Assembly: GCA_947631655.1 (NCBI GenBank)
Contig: CANRME010000003.1
Location: 1-35,907, forward strand
Direction of reading: 5' to 3'
Length of the DNA stretch: 35,907 nucleotides
DNA from: an uncultured Bacilli bacterium
GTDB taxonomy: Bacteria > Bacillota_I > Bacilli_A > RF39 > UBA660
In this document: positions 27,045-35,907 of the stretch, one piece after another
How positions within the stretch are numbered: position 1 is the stretch's first letter
Layout of the letters: every line of letters begins with the position of its first letter
Program-made: the position numbers and the translations under genes
Notes under the pieces: model-generated
The model's input: only the letters and a program-made list of their open reading frames with translations
The model's database searches: none
Told to the model about the DNA's origin: nothing

Positions 27045-28265
27045 ATGAAAAAGCTCATGACAAAATCAATTATGACAAAAGCAATTATATCGGTAATGAT
27101 AACTACTACTGTCATAGCCGGTGTAATCGTTACATCAAAAGTAATGGACAATAAAAACTTTGCTAATAAGATCAGCAATCAAAAAGCAGAAAGTTATACG
27201 GAAAAGAAAAATACAGAAGGGGAAACTGCAACCACTGCTATTAAAACAGAAACAAAACAAAATGAGACAGATGAAAAAATAGGAGATGCACAATCAAAAA
27301 CCAAAAGTACTGAAACTACGACGGAACTAGAATTACAAAAAGAAATTGAGAATGCGAAAAAAGCAGTAACCGAAGCAGAAAAAGAATTAGAAACTGCTAA
27401 AACAGAACAAGAAAAAACACAGGCAAAAGCGAAAGTAGAAGCAGCCAAAGAAGAACAAAGAAAAGCAGAGCAAGCAAAAGAAGAGGCAGAAGAAAAAGCA
27501 AAACAAGCAGGAGAAACTACTACAAAAGTGGAAGAAGAAAAACCAAAAACAAGTAGTGAAAGTCAACCTACTGCTACACCTAATACAGTAGAAACTCCAG
27601 CTCCAAAGGCAAATGATTTGGAGACAGTGAAAAAGGCAATAGAAAATACAAGAAATGCAAACACCATGACAGTCACGAATTATATAGAAAATTCAACCAA
27701 ACAATTCAATAAGGCAACAGGCGAAGAACATGCCGTTTATCGTAGCGCTCTAAGCCTTACTGAAAAGGCTGGTACTCTATATTCCTATAAAACCAATAAC
27801 AGCAAAACGCTTTCTTTATTCAAAGAAAATGGTGGTAGTGAATGGAAAATGGTCTTTAGTGGTAAGAGAACCATGGGTGTCATTGAATTAGAATTAATAA
27901 AGAATGCTTATAGTGTAGAAGCAACCGGTGATGGTAACTACAATGTAAAAATTTCTCATAGTGATGCCAAAAGCTGGCTTATGAATTACTATGGAAGTTC
28001 ATCAGTATCTGGTGAAGTAACGATTACTATTAAAACAAATGGTACTTACGTACAGTTAATAAAAGGTACAGTTGGAACGAGAGAAATTAATTTGGCTCTA
28101 AGCGATATTGGTTCTACAACGGTTCCTTCAAGAAGCCAACTTGGTATTGATGAAGGAACAATTAATGCATTAGAAGAAGAATATAAAGCGCATTATGACT
28201 GTGAACGTGAAAACGATTACTGGGTTTGCGGACCACATAAACATGTAAATCAATATAATTTTTAA
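27045..28265 (+). CDS. Membrane-anchored/secreted coiled-coil protein with C-terminal globular domain
   Basis: AGGAGG RBS, N-terminal signal/TM segment, heptad-rich E/K/A coiled coil (ELQKEIENAKKAVTEAEKELETAK...), T/P-rich linker, C-terminal domain. Confidence 0.75.
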   Translation: MKKLMTKSIMTKAIISVMITTTVIAGVIVTSKVMDNKNFANKISNQKAESYTEKKNTEGETATTAIKTETKQNETDEKIGDAQSKTKSTETTTELELQKEIENAKKAVTEAEKELETAKTEQEKTQAKAKVEAAKEEQRKAEQAKEEAEEKAKQAGETTTKVEEEKPKTSSESQPTATPNTVETPAPKANDLETVKKAIENTRNANTMTVTNYIENSTKQFNKATGEEHAVYRSALSLTEKAGTLYSYKTNNSKTLSLFKENGGSEWKMVFSGKRTMGVIELELIKNAYSVEATGDGNYNVKISHSDAKSWLMNYYGSSSVSGEVTITIKTNGTYVQLIKGTVGTREINLALSDIGSTTVPSRSQLGIDEGTINALEEEYKAHYDCERENDYWVCGPHKHVNQYNF

Positions 28266-28296
28266 TAAATAGGAATGCAACGAAAATAATAAAAAG

Positions 28297-28333
28297 AAAA
28301 GCCTATACCTTCGAAAGGGTATGGGCTTTTTTG
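28297..28333 (+). terminator. Strong rho-independent terminator
   Basis: AAAAGCCTATACC-TTCGAAA-GGGTATGGGCTTTTTT. Confidence 0.85.
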
Positions 28334-28630
28334 TGGAAAAAACTTTTTCTTCCCCCAAAAAAATTCAAAATCAAAGTTTGTAACCAGAACCAAATCATGA
28401 AATGAAAAATTCATATCGAAAACAGGACTACGAAAAATCAAAAAGTACCAGAAAATTCATTAGGAAAAAGAATGGATATCAAACAGGAAATCAAAGAGTA
28501 AGAAATGAAATAAGTAAAATCAGATTTTCCTAGAAGAATATAATTTTGAAATCATGACATTTTTAACTGACCGAATAAGTCATAGTATTTTTTTAAAACT
28601 TTGGATATACTTTTCTCATGAGGTGAAACC

Positions 28631-29593
28631 ATGAATCAAGAAAAAATGGGAAAATTTATCGCGGAACTACGCACAGAATGTGGTTATACACAAAAAGAGA
28701 TCGGCAATATGTTAGGTATCACAGACAATTCCGTATCCAAATGGGAAAGAGGAATCAACGCTCCAGATATCTCGATTTTGACGACTCTTTCGGAAATATT
28801 TCATGTGACAGTTCAAGAATTATTAAATGGCGAAAGAAATTTCAAAAAGAAAGAAATTGATAAAACGCATCACCAAAAGGTATTAGAGGTAAAGAATTTA
28901 TCGAAATCCTTTGGTAAAAGAAAAATCCTAAAAAACATTACCTTTGATATTTATGAAGGGGACATTGTCGGTTTGATAGGTCCGAATGGTGCCGGGAAGA
29001 CAACTCTAATAAAAACAATTTTAAGTTTATATCATATGGATAGTGGTAGTGTCAAAATAGGTGGATATGACATTAAAAAAGAATTAGAAAAAGCGTTATC
29101 ACAAACTGGTTCAATTATTGAAAATCCGGATATGTATCAAAATATCAGTGGAAGAAAGAATCTAAAGATTACCTCACTCATCAATGACATTAAGGATAAA
29201 GACTATATCGAAAAGATCATTCGCTTCGTCAAATTAGAAGACCGTATCGATGACAAAGTAAAAAAATATTCTCTAGGAATGAAACAACGACTAGGTTTAG
29301 CAAACGCCTTAATCAAAAGACCCAAACTTTTAATTTTAGATGAACCAACCAACGGATTAGATCCCGCGGGAATAAAAGAATTAAGAGAAATTCTAAAGAA
29401 AATCAACCACGAAGAAAATATGAGTATTTTAATTAGTAGCCACATCTTATCCGAAGTAGAAAATATCTGTGATCGTATTTTGATTATCGATGAAGGAAAA
29501 ATAAATAGCGACTTCGGTATTGAAGAAGTAAAATATAAAAATATCAGCCTAGAAGATGAGTTTTTCTCAAAAATAAAAAAAGAGAAAGAATAG
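28631..29593 (+). CDS. Fusion protein: Xre HTH domain plus ABC transporter ATPase
   Basis: N-terminal 'MGKFIAELRTECGYTQKEIGNMLGITDNSVSKWERGINAPDISILTTLSEIFHVTVQELLNGE' joined in one ORF to 'VLEVKNLSKSFGKRKILKNITFDI...GPNGAGKTTLIK...YSLGMKQRLGLANALIKRPKLLILDEPTNGLDP'. Confidence 0.92.
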   Translation: MNQEKMGKFIAELRTECGYTQKEIGNMLGITDNSVSKWERGINAPDISILTTLSEIFHVTVQELLNGERNFKKKEIDKTHHQKVLEVKNLSKSFGKRKILKNITFDIYEGDIVGLIGPNGAGKTTLIKTILSLYHMDSGSVKIGGYDIKKELEKALSQTGSIIENPDMYQNISGRKNLKITSLINDIKDKDYIEKIIRFVKLEDRIDDKVKKYSLGMKQRLGLANALIKRPKLLILDEPTNGLDPAGIKELREILKKINHEENMSILISSHILSEVENICDRILIIDEGKINSDFGIEEVKYKNISLEDEFFSKIKKEKE

Positions 29594-29612
29594 AAAAAGG
29601 AGTGAACGATAA

Positions 29613-31232
29613 GTGAAAATAATCAAATTAATTCAAAGTGAATTTATCAAAAACTATACCCTAAAAAAGATCATAGGAATCATCCTTATTGTTTCTCTTT
29701 TTAGTATCGGGTTGGTAGAATTTATGAACCTGTTTTACTTTCAAAAAGGACAAGAAATCGAACTCATAGATAACCAGATGGAAATTCGTAATCAGGAATT
29801 AGCGCAAAAAGAAAATCGAACACTAGAAGAAGATTATGAATTATATCTAAATCGAATCAAAAAAGAAGCGTATCAATATTTAACCGAAAAGAAAATAACA
29901 ACCTTAACAGATTGGCATACCAGTATCGTTTTCGATTTACGCGCCGATTTACAAGAAAATTATTTATATAAATTGATTCGAGATAAAATAGAGGATTCCT
30001 TTATTTCAGGAATTTGTTCCAATGAAAACTATAAGCCAACGGAGTACGGGGATGGATATGCCGCTACCTTTGTGGGCACTCTTTCTACTGATTGTGCTTA
30101 TTATTACGACGGTACTTTAGAAGAAAAAATAGAGTATTTAGAAAAAGAAATCGAAGCATATGAAAAACTTTTAAAAGAAGATAAATTTTATCTTTACTTA
30201 CAATATCTAATTGATACAGAACAAATCTTTGATGATGATATTGAGATTGCCCAACTCATCATTGATAAAAAAATTGAAAATATGTGGGATGCCCGAGCCC
30301 TCAATTACATAAAATATTCTTTCTATCAAACTGAATCCATCCTCAGTGAAGAGAAATTTCGAAAGATGCAAGAATTTTATCATTTTCCTTCCTATCAAGA
30401 TTATGTAAGATTTACGAAATACAATAATGAAGAAGCAAAAAAATCCAAAGCAATTCTCCGCTATAGCATAGAAAATAACATAGAAAATGATTTACCATCA
30501 AACAATACACATAATTATGGAATTTGGAGTATGATGAATAGTTCCTACAATGTTGTAACAAGTAAGAAAATGGTAAATGAGGTGTTTCACCTAACTATCA
30601 TTGTTCTTATATTAGTGTGTATCACAAGTAGCGGAATCGTAAGCGGAGAACATAGTAAAGGAACAATCAAAAATATGATTACTACCCCAGTAAAAAGATA
30701 TAAAATTTTACTTAGTAAGTTTATTTATTTGATTCTTCATACTTATATTATTTGGTTCATTGGATTAGTGGCTTTAAGTATTTATTCAGGTATTCGATTT
30801 GGTTTTAGTGATTTGTTTACTCCTAAATTAATTGATTCTGGTGGAAAAGTAATCGAAGTAAATTATTATTTATACTTATTGAAAGATATGTTTTTTGCCG
30901 GTATTCCTGTCATTGCCTTTTTAAGTATCTTATTTTTCTTATCAACTGTGACACTCAATACGGCAGTTACGACCAGTGTTATGACTATTTTAGCAATTAT
31001 CCCATCCATTTTATACTACGCTTGTGCCCATTTAAATTTGAATTTTCTTGTTTATACCCCTCTCTTATACTTTGACTGTGGTTATCTATTTGATAAACAG
31101 GAATTTTATATAGATATTTTAAAGAAAGTAGATATGAATTTAGGTTTAGGTATCCTCGTCTCTCTAATCACAATCGTTATTCTATACACAATAACCAATG
31201 TAGTTTATATCAAACGAGATATTAAAAATTAA
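29613..31232 (+). CDS. ABC-2-type transporter permease
   Basis: GTG start, six or more hydrophobic segments, 'SGEHSKGTIKNMITTPVKRYKILLSKFIYLILHTYIIWF'. Confidence 0.8.
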   Translation: MKIIKLIQSEFIKNYTLKKIIGIILIVSLFSIGLVEFMNLFYFQKGQEIELIDNQMEIRNQELAQKENRTLEEDYELYLNRIKKEAYQYLTEKKITTLTDWHTSIVFDLRADLQENYLYKLIRDKIEDSFISGICSNENYKPTEYGDGYAATFVGTLSTDCAYYYDGTLEEKIEYLEKEIEAYEKLLKEDKFYLYLQYLIDTEQIFDDDIEIAQLIIDKKIENMWDARALNYIKYSFYQTESILSEEKFRKMQEFYHFPSYQDYVRFTKYNNEEAKKSKAILRYSIENNIENDLPSNNTHNYGIWSMMNSSYNVVTSKKMVNEVFHLTIIVLILVCITSSGIVSGEHSKGTIKNMITTPVKRYKILLSKFIYLILHTYIIWFIGLVALSIYSGIRFGFSDLFTPKLIDSGGKVIEVNYYLYLLKDMFFAGIPVIAFLSILFFLSTVTLNTAVTTSVMTILAIIPSILYYACAHLNLNFLVYTPLLYFDCGYLFDKQEFYIDILKKVDMNLGLGILVSLITIVILYTITNVVYIKRDIKN

Positions 31233-31433
31233 AAAATTACGAATCCTTACTTTCAAAAAAAGATAATAAGAGATTTAAAAAAATTCCGCAAAAAAATAAT
31301 GATGCCAAAAGAAGCGAAAGAAGAAACATAATTAACAAAAAAGGTTCCACAAAAAGAAACAGAACGATGCAAAAAGAACGACAAAAAAGAAAATAAAGAG
31401 AAATCAAAAAATAAAAAAAGGGACCAAAAAATC

Positions 31434-31484
31434 AAAAAGAGGTTACATCGAAGTGAACCCAAATCGTTCACATCAGCCTCTTTT
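31434..31484. terminator. Bidirectional terminator between convergent ABC permease and FkbM genes
   Basis: AAAAGAGG...CCTCTTTT enclosing GTGAAC-CCAAATC-GTTCAC. Confidence 0.65.
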
Positions 31485-31517
31485 CATTTTGCGACATCTC
31501 TACATAAGGAACAAGAG

Positions 31518-32456
31518 TTATTCTTTTACCGCAAACAAAACAATTTCTGTAGGAAAAACCGCATTTCCATAGTATCTTAGATCAAAAAAATATCCATCCC
31601 ACATTTCGTAAATCAGTTTTGGTATCTTCCACAAATCTTCATGATTATGGTAAACAGAAATAGCTAACTTCGGATGTTCTTCCGTAATATGACGTTTCGC
31701 ACCAAGAAGTGCTTTGGTCTCTGACCCTTCAATATCCATTTTTAGAAAGGTAATAGGTTCTTTTATATCCTCATCCAAAGTAACAGTTTCAATGGCGTTT
31801 TCCTCTTTCCCTTCCTTCCATACAATATTGGCAGAAGCATCTACTGCATTTTTTTCAATATAAAGAATCCCACTTTCATCCGAAACCGCTTTCTTTTGAC
31901 AAAGAATATTAGGATAATAAGAAAGAGATTTCTTTAAAGAAGTAAAACTTTCTTCCGTCACTTCATAACCATAAATTTTTTGATAACAATGACTCCCATA
32001 CTGTGTGAGATAATCCATAATAGTATCTCCAACATAAGCACCTAAATCCACAAAAACTTCTTTTTCATCACAAGAAATCAAATCGAAATCAAAATAATGA
32101 GAATAATTTTTTTCACCACACGTACCTAATGTTTCAAAATCGAAACGATACCAATTACTTAAAATCGCGTATAATACTTTTTTAGAACGATAATCACCAA
32201 GTTTTTGGTAAAGCCAAGCGTAATCTTCTATATGTTCTTTCAATGAAATACTTCGTAAATACAATTCGTCATAAATTCCTTCTGAACGTTTTAATTTTCC
32301 CCAATAAGGAAAAGTCTGAAAATAATTTTCCAAAGAATCTTGTGTTTGTTTGGGAATATGAAAATACTGTTGATAAATAGAAGTATAAATTTCCTGTAGA
32401 CTTTTCGACCGAATTTCATTTACTAATGAAAAAAAAGATTGATCAATTTGATTCAT
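31518..32456 (-). CDS. FkbM-family methyltransferase
   Basis: 'EVFVDLGAYVGDTIMDYL...KIYGYEVTEESFTSLKKSL...ITFLKMDIEGSETKALLGAKRHI' is the FkbM SAM-binding pattern. Confidence 0.85.
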   Translation of the reverse strand: MNQIDQSFFSLVNEIRSKSLQEIYTSIYQQYFHIPKQTQDSLENYFQTFPYWGKLKRSEGIYDELYLRSISLKEHIEDYAWLYQKLGDYRSKKVLYAILSNWYRFDFETLGTCGEKNYSHYFDFDLISCDEKEVFVDLGAYVGDTIMDYLTQYGSHCYQKIYGYEVTEESFTSLKKSLSYYPNILCQKKAVSDESGILYIEKNAVDASANIVWKEGKEENAIETVTLDEDIKEPITFLKMDIEGSETKALLGAKRHITEEHPKLAISVYHNHEDLWKIPKLIYEMWDGYFFDLRYYGNAVFPTEIVLFAVKE

Positions 32457-32651
32457 AAATTTCTCCTCAATATAACTCTATGAAAAGAAAGAAAACTTCA
32501 TGCCGATTATGTAGATAAAAAATACCATTTCATTTCAATTTATGGAAATATGGAAAATAAGAAAAACAATAGGAAAAAGCAATCCTTAGACAATGATATA
32601 TTGAAAATGCAACCTCAATTCCACATCGAAAGCCTAACATCACTTCCTTCA

Positions 32652-32680
32652 TTTACGAATGGATGGATCTGTGATATACT
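32652..32680 (+). promoter_or_regulatory. Sigma-A-like promoter of pta
   Basis: TTTACG - 17 bp - TATACT. Confidence 0.55.
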
Positions 32681-32716
32681 AAAAAAGAAAACAGAATTAA
32701 ATAAAAATAGGAGGCT

Positions 32717-33718
32717 ATGATGGATTTTATTGAACAAATAAAAAACCAAGTAAAAGATAAAAAAAAGACGATTGTTTTAGCAGAGACAGAGGATATCAGA
32801 ACATTAAAAGCCGCTGCGATTGTAAAAAAAGAAGATTTTGCCAATACAATATTAGTAGGGGATGAGAATGAGATTCAAAAATTAGCTTTGGAGAATCAAG
32901 TAGATATTGAAGGAATACGAATCATCAATCCAAAAACATTCTCTGACTTTGCGAAATTAAAATCTACTTTTTATGAATTGAGAAAGGCAAAGGGATTAAC
33001 GGAAGAAGAAGCCGAGAGACTTTTACTAGAAGACAAATTATATTTTGGAAATTTATTAGTAAAATGCGGTTATGCGGATGGACTAGTAGCAGGAGCAGTA
33101 AATAGTAGTGCCAATGTATTAAGACCAGCACTACAAATTATTAAAACAGCAAGCGATAGCAAAATGGTTTCTTCCTTTTTCTTGATGGATGTACCAAACT
33201 GTGAATATGGTTCAAAGGGAGTCTTTGTTTATTCTGATTGTGGAATGGTTCAAAATCCGACGAGTGAAGAATTGGTAGAAATTGCGGCAACGAGTGCCAA
33301 GACATTTGAACGATTAGTTGGAGAGAAGGCAAAAATAGCAATGTTATCTCATTCTACTTTAGGTTCTGCCAAACACCCAGATGTGGATAAAGTGAGAACA
33401 GCCGTAGAATTGGCACATCGCACTTATCCAGAGTTAGATATTGATGGAGAGTTTCAATTGGATGCCGCCATTGTTCCTAGCGTAGCAGAAAGAAAGGCAC
33501 CAAATAGTAAAGTAGCAGGTCATGCCAACGTATTGATTTTTCCAGATTTAGACGCCGGAAACATTGCTTATAAATTAACAGAACGACTTGCCCATGCCAA
33601 AGCGTATGGACCAATTACGCAAGGTCTAGCCAAACCAGTGAATGATCTATCGAGAGGATGTAACGAACAAGACATTGCAGGAGTCGTTGCCATTACCGCT
33701 TTCCAATGCGAAGAATAA
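32717..33718 (+). CDS. pta: Phosphate acetyltransferase
   Basis: 'VKCGYADGLVAGAVNSSANVLRPALQIIKT...MLSHSTLGSAKHPDVDKVRTAVELA...GEFQLDAAIVPSVAERKAPNSKVAGHANVLIFPDLDAGNIAYKLTERLAHAKAYGPITQGLAKPVNDLSRGC'. ATG at 32720 is an alternative start. Confidence 0.95.
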   Translation: MMDFIEQIKNQVKDKKKTIVLAETEDIRTLKAAAIVKKEDFANTILVGDENEIQKLALENQVDIEGIRIINPKTFSDFAKLKSTFYELRKAKGLTEEEAERLLLEDKLYFGNLLVKCGYADGLVAGAVNSSANVLRPALQIIKTASDSKMVSSFFLMDVPNCEYGSKGVFVYSDCGMVQNPTSEELVEIAATSAKTFERLVGEKAKIAMLSHSTLGSAKHPDVDKVRTAVELAHRTYPELDIDGEFQLDAAIVPSVAERKAPNSKVAGHANVLIFPDLDAGNIAYKLTERLAHAKAYGPITQGLAKPVNDLSRGCNEQDIAGVVAITAFQCEE

Positions 33719-33723
33719 AAAAT

Positions 33724-33754
33724 AAGGAAAGAGAAAAGAAGTCTTTCCTTTTTT
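33724..33754 (+). terminator. Terminator after pta
   Basis: AAGGAAAGA-loop-TCTTTCCTTTTTT. Confidence 0.75.
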
Positions 33755-33780
33755 GTTTCAAAAAAAAACGATAAGTCAAA

Positions 33781-33880
33781 GGAGAAAAAATCATAAATAA
33801 AAGAGAAAAAATCATAAATAAAAGAGAAAGAATCATAAATAAGAGAGAAAAAAACAATAAATAAAGGAAAAAATCATAAA
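33781..33880. repeat. Tandem repeat, about 21-bp unit (GAGAAAAAATCATAAATAAAA), 4-5 degenerate copies
   Basis: GGAGAAAAAATCATAAATAAAA / GAGAAAAAATCATAAATAAAA / GAGAAAGAATCATAAATAAGA / GAGAAAAAAACAATAAATAAA / GGAAAAAATCATAAAT. Confidence 0.85.
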
Positions 33881-33987
33881 TTTTCTTTCAAAGAAGAAAA
33901 AAGAAAAGATCGATATTCACACAAAAGTGGATAAAATAACATAATTCAACCACAAATTTATGATAATATAACAAATAGGAGGAGAGA

Positions 33988-35583
33988 ATGTTGAAAAAAA
34001 ATATCATTCACTTATTGGTAACCGCTTTTGTTGGTGCCATCATGTACTATATTAGTTTGCCAGCCTTAAATATACAAAGTATGGGATTTTGGATGTTTTT
34101 ATCTTTCTTGATAATACTCTATGCGACCTTAGATTTCTTTTTCTCTTTTTTCGAACGAAGAAGTAGAAATTCACCGAAAGTACCCATCGTTTTAGGACTA
34201 GTTGTAGGATCTATTTTTGTTCTCATCCCGGTTGTAAATTTTTTTCTATCTCCCTTATTTCATGCTAATGAATACGGAAATAGAATTCAAATCAATGAAG
34301 AAAAAGAATTCACAAAAGAAATCGAACCAGTGGATTTTAATTCCATCCCATTACTAGATAAAGCATCTAGTCAAAAATTGGGAGATCGTGTGATGGGTCA
34401 AATGCCAGAATTAGTATCACAATTCTATGTATCAGATCTATACACACAAATCAATTATAATGATAGTATTGTCCGAGTAACCCCTTTAGAATATAATGGA
34501 CTATTCAAATATTTTTCTAATCGCAAGGGAGGAGTCAAAGGATATATTATCGTTGACTCTGTGACTGGAAAGTCGAGTTTGAAAAAACTTACGAAAGGAA
34601 TGAAATATGTTGATTCCGCTTACTTTAACGATAATCTAGCAAGACATCTAAGATTTTCTTATCCAACTAAAATATTTGGTGAAAAGACATTTGAAATTGA
34701 TAATCAGGGAAATCCATACTGGATTGTGCCAACGATGAAATATAAGGGGATTGGTCAGAAAGCAGAAATTGCCAGTATCATTATTATGGACCCAATTGAT
34801 GGAAGTTCAAAAGAATACAAAGTAGAAGATGTACCTGTATGGGTAGATCATGTATACTCTGCTTCATTAATTCTGGAACAAGTGGATGACTGGGGAAGAT
34901 ACCAACAAGGATTCTGGAATTCGATGATTGGTCAAAAGAATGTTGTTCAGACTACGCGCGGATACAATTACATGACGATGAACGATGATGTTTACCTATA
35001 TACAGGAATTACATCCGTGTCAACCGATGAATCAAATATTGGATTCATTTTAACGAATATGCGAACCAAAGAAACAAATTTCTATGTCGTTCCTGGAGCT
35101 GAGGAATATTCCGCCATGGATAGCGCAAGAGGACAAGTACAACAAATGAATTATGATGCTAGTTTTCCACTACTCATTAATTTAAACAATCGACCAACTT
35201 ATTTATTAAGCTTAAAAGATGCGGCAGGATTAGTAAAAATGTATGCCTTTGTCGATGTAGAAGATTATCAAAAAGTAGAGATAACGGATGCATCCGAAGG
35301 AATCGAAAAAGCAGCGCAAAATTATTTAAATAAAGTAAATTTTACAACAACGGAAAAATCAGAAAATGATATAGAAAAAGAAATCACCATTCAGAGAATC
35401 ACGACATCAGTAATAGATGGAATAAGTTATTATTACTTTGTAGATGAAAATGGTCAAAAATATAGAGCAAACATCCATATCGAAGAGAAGTTACTTCCAT
35501 TTTTAACAAGTGGAGATCAAGTAAAAGTTCGTTATGAAAAAGAAAACGACGTGATTGAATTAAAAGAAATCAAAGAGATTTAG
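33988..35583 (+). CDS. Large membrane protein of unknown function
   Basis: AGGAGG RBS, three hydrophobic N-terminal segments and a long extracytoplasmic domain. Continuous 531-aa ORF. Confidence 0.75.
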   Translation: MLKKNIIHLLVTAFVGAIMYYISLPALNIQSMGFWMFLSFLIILYATLDFFFSFFERRSRNSPKVPIVLGLVVGSIFVLIPVVNFFLSPLFHANEYGNRIQINEEKEFTKEIEPVDFNSIPLLDKASSQKLGDRVMGQMPELVSQFYVSDLYTQINYNDSIVRVTPLEYNGLFKYFSNRKGGVKGYIIVDSVTGKSSLKKLTKGMKYVDSAYFNDNLARHLRFSYPTKIFGEKTFEIDNQGNPYWIVPTMKYKGIGQKAEIASIIIMDPIDGSSKEYKVEDVPVWVDHVYSASLILEQVDDWGRYQQGFWNSMIGQKNVVQTTRGYNYMTMNDDVYLYTGITSVSTDESNIGFILTNMRTKETNFYVVPGAEEYSAMDSARGQVQQMNYDASFPLLINLNNRPTYLLSLKDAAGLVKMYAFVDVEDYQKVEITDASEGIEKAAQNYLNKVNFTTTEKSENDIEKEITIQRITTSVIDGISYYYFVDENGQKYRANIHIEEKLLPFLTSGDQVKVRYEKENDVIELKEIKEI

Positions 35584-35637
35584 AAAATAGATTTAATTCA
35601 ATCGATTTCGTTAAATGATAAGAATCCGAATAATATG

Positions 35638-35673
35638 AACCCCATTTCTTGGACAAAGAAATGAGGTTTTTTA
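35638..35673 (+). terminator. Terminator
   Basis: ACCCCATTTCTT-GGACA-AAGAAATGAGGTTTTTT. Confidence 0.8.
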
Positions 35674-35819
35674 TATGAGTAAATTAAGTTGTGAAGAAAA
35701 GAAGTGCAAAGGAGAACAAAAGAAGAGAAAATACCATATGATAACAATAAAAGGAAACAAAAAGAGCAATTTATGTAAAAAATTATGTAGAAAAAGGTAA
35801 AAAAAAGTAAAAAAGGGAG

Positions 35820-35848
35820 TTGACGGGTGGAAAAAGAAATGATATATT
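35820..35848 (+). promoter_or_regulatory. Sigma-A-like promoter reading out of the window
   Basis: TTGACG - 17 bp - TATATT. Confidence 0.6.
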
Positions 35849-35907
35849 AAATGGGCATTCCAAGGAAAAAGGGATGAAAGAAGGGTATGTCAAACGGAAA
35901 AAAGGAA

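Noticed and set aside
27194-27448. 84-aa Ser/Phe/Val-rich antisense ORF
   Set aside because: Mirror of the E/K/A coiled-coil coding sequence; low-complexity artefact.
31253-31471. 72-aa Phe/Ser-rich - strand ORF
   Set aside because: Produced by an A-rich intergenic tract and overlaps the terminator.
33781-33880. Tandem repeats considered as a CRISPR array
   Set aside because: Units are contiguous without unique spacers, and no cas genes are seen.

Overview
AT-rich window from a low-GC Bacillota-like chromosome (lineage inferred from composition and gene content only). From left to right: (1) Positions 1-~1521 are the right end of an integrative element: a serine-recombinase C-terminus and a HEPN-like gene. 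The element is fused to a host LysM N-acetylmuramoyl-L-alanine amidase gene whose 5' half is missing. (2) A short host segment carries the truncated amidase, a SleB-type cell-wall hydrolase and tRNA-Trp. (3) A roughly 16-17 kb accessory island (about 3.4-20.2 kb) has Xre regulators, a RepL-like protein, a large serine recombinase and a dense defence-like cassette. One operon of the cassette (minus strand) encodes a RecQ-like helicase, a NERD-SF1 helicase and a Sau3AI/MutH-type endonuclease. The divergent operon (plus strand) encodes an M.Sau3AI-like C5 methyltransferase, a PD-(D/E)XK nuclease-like protein and a Ser/Thr kinase. (4) From about 20.3 kb the content looks chromosomal: an ECF sigma factor with a short membrane partner, a two-component system with a MacB/FtsX-type ABC transporter, a secreted coiled-coil protein, an Xre-ABC ATPase fusion with an ABC-2 permease, an FkbM methyltransferase, pta and a large membrane protein. 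The strongest candidate for something undescribed is the six-gene GATC-type R-M/helicase/nuclease/kinase cassette. Its methyltransferase promoter appears to carry a GATC site inside the -35 box.
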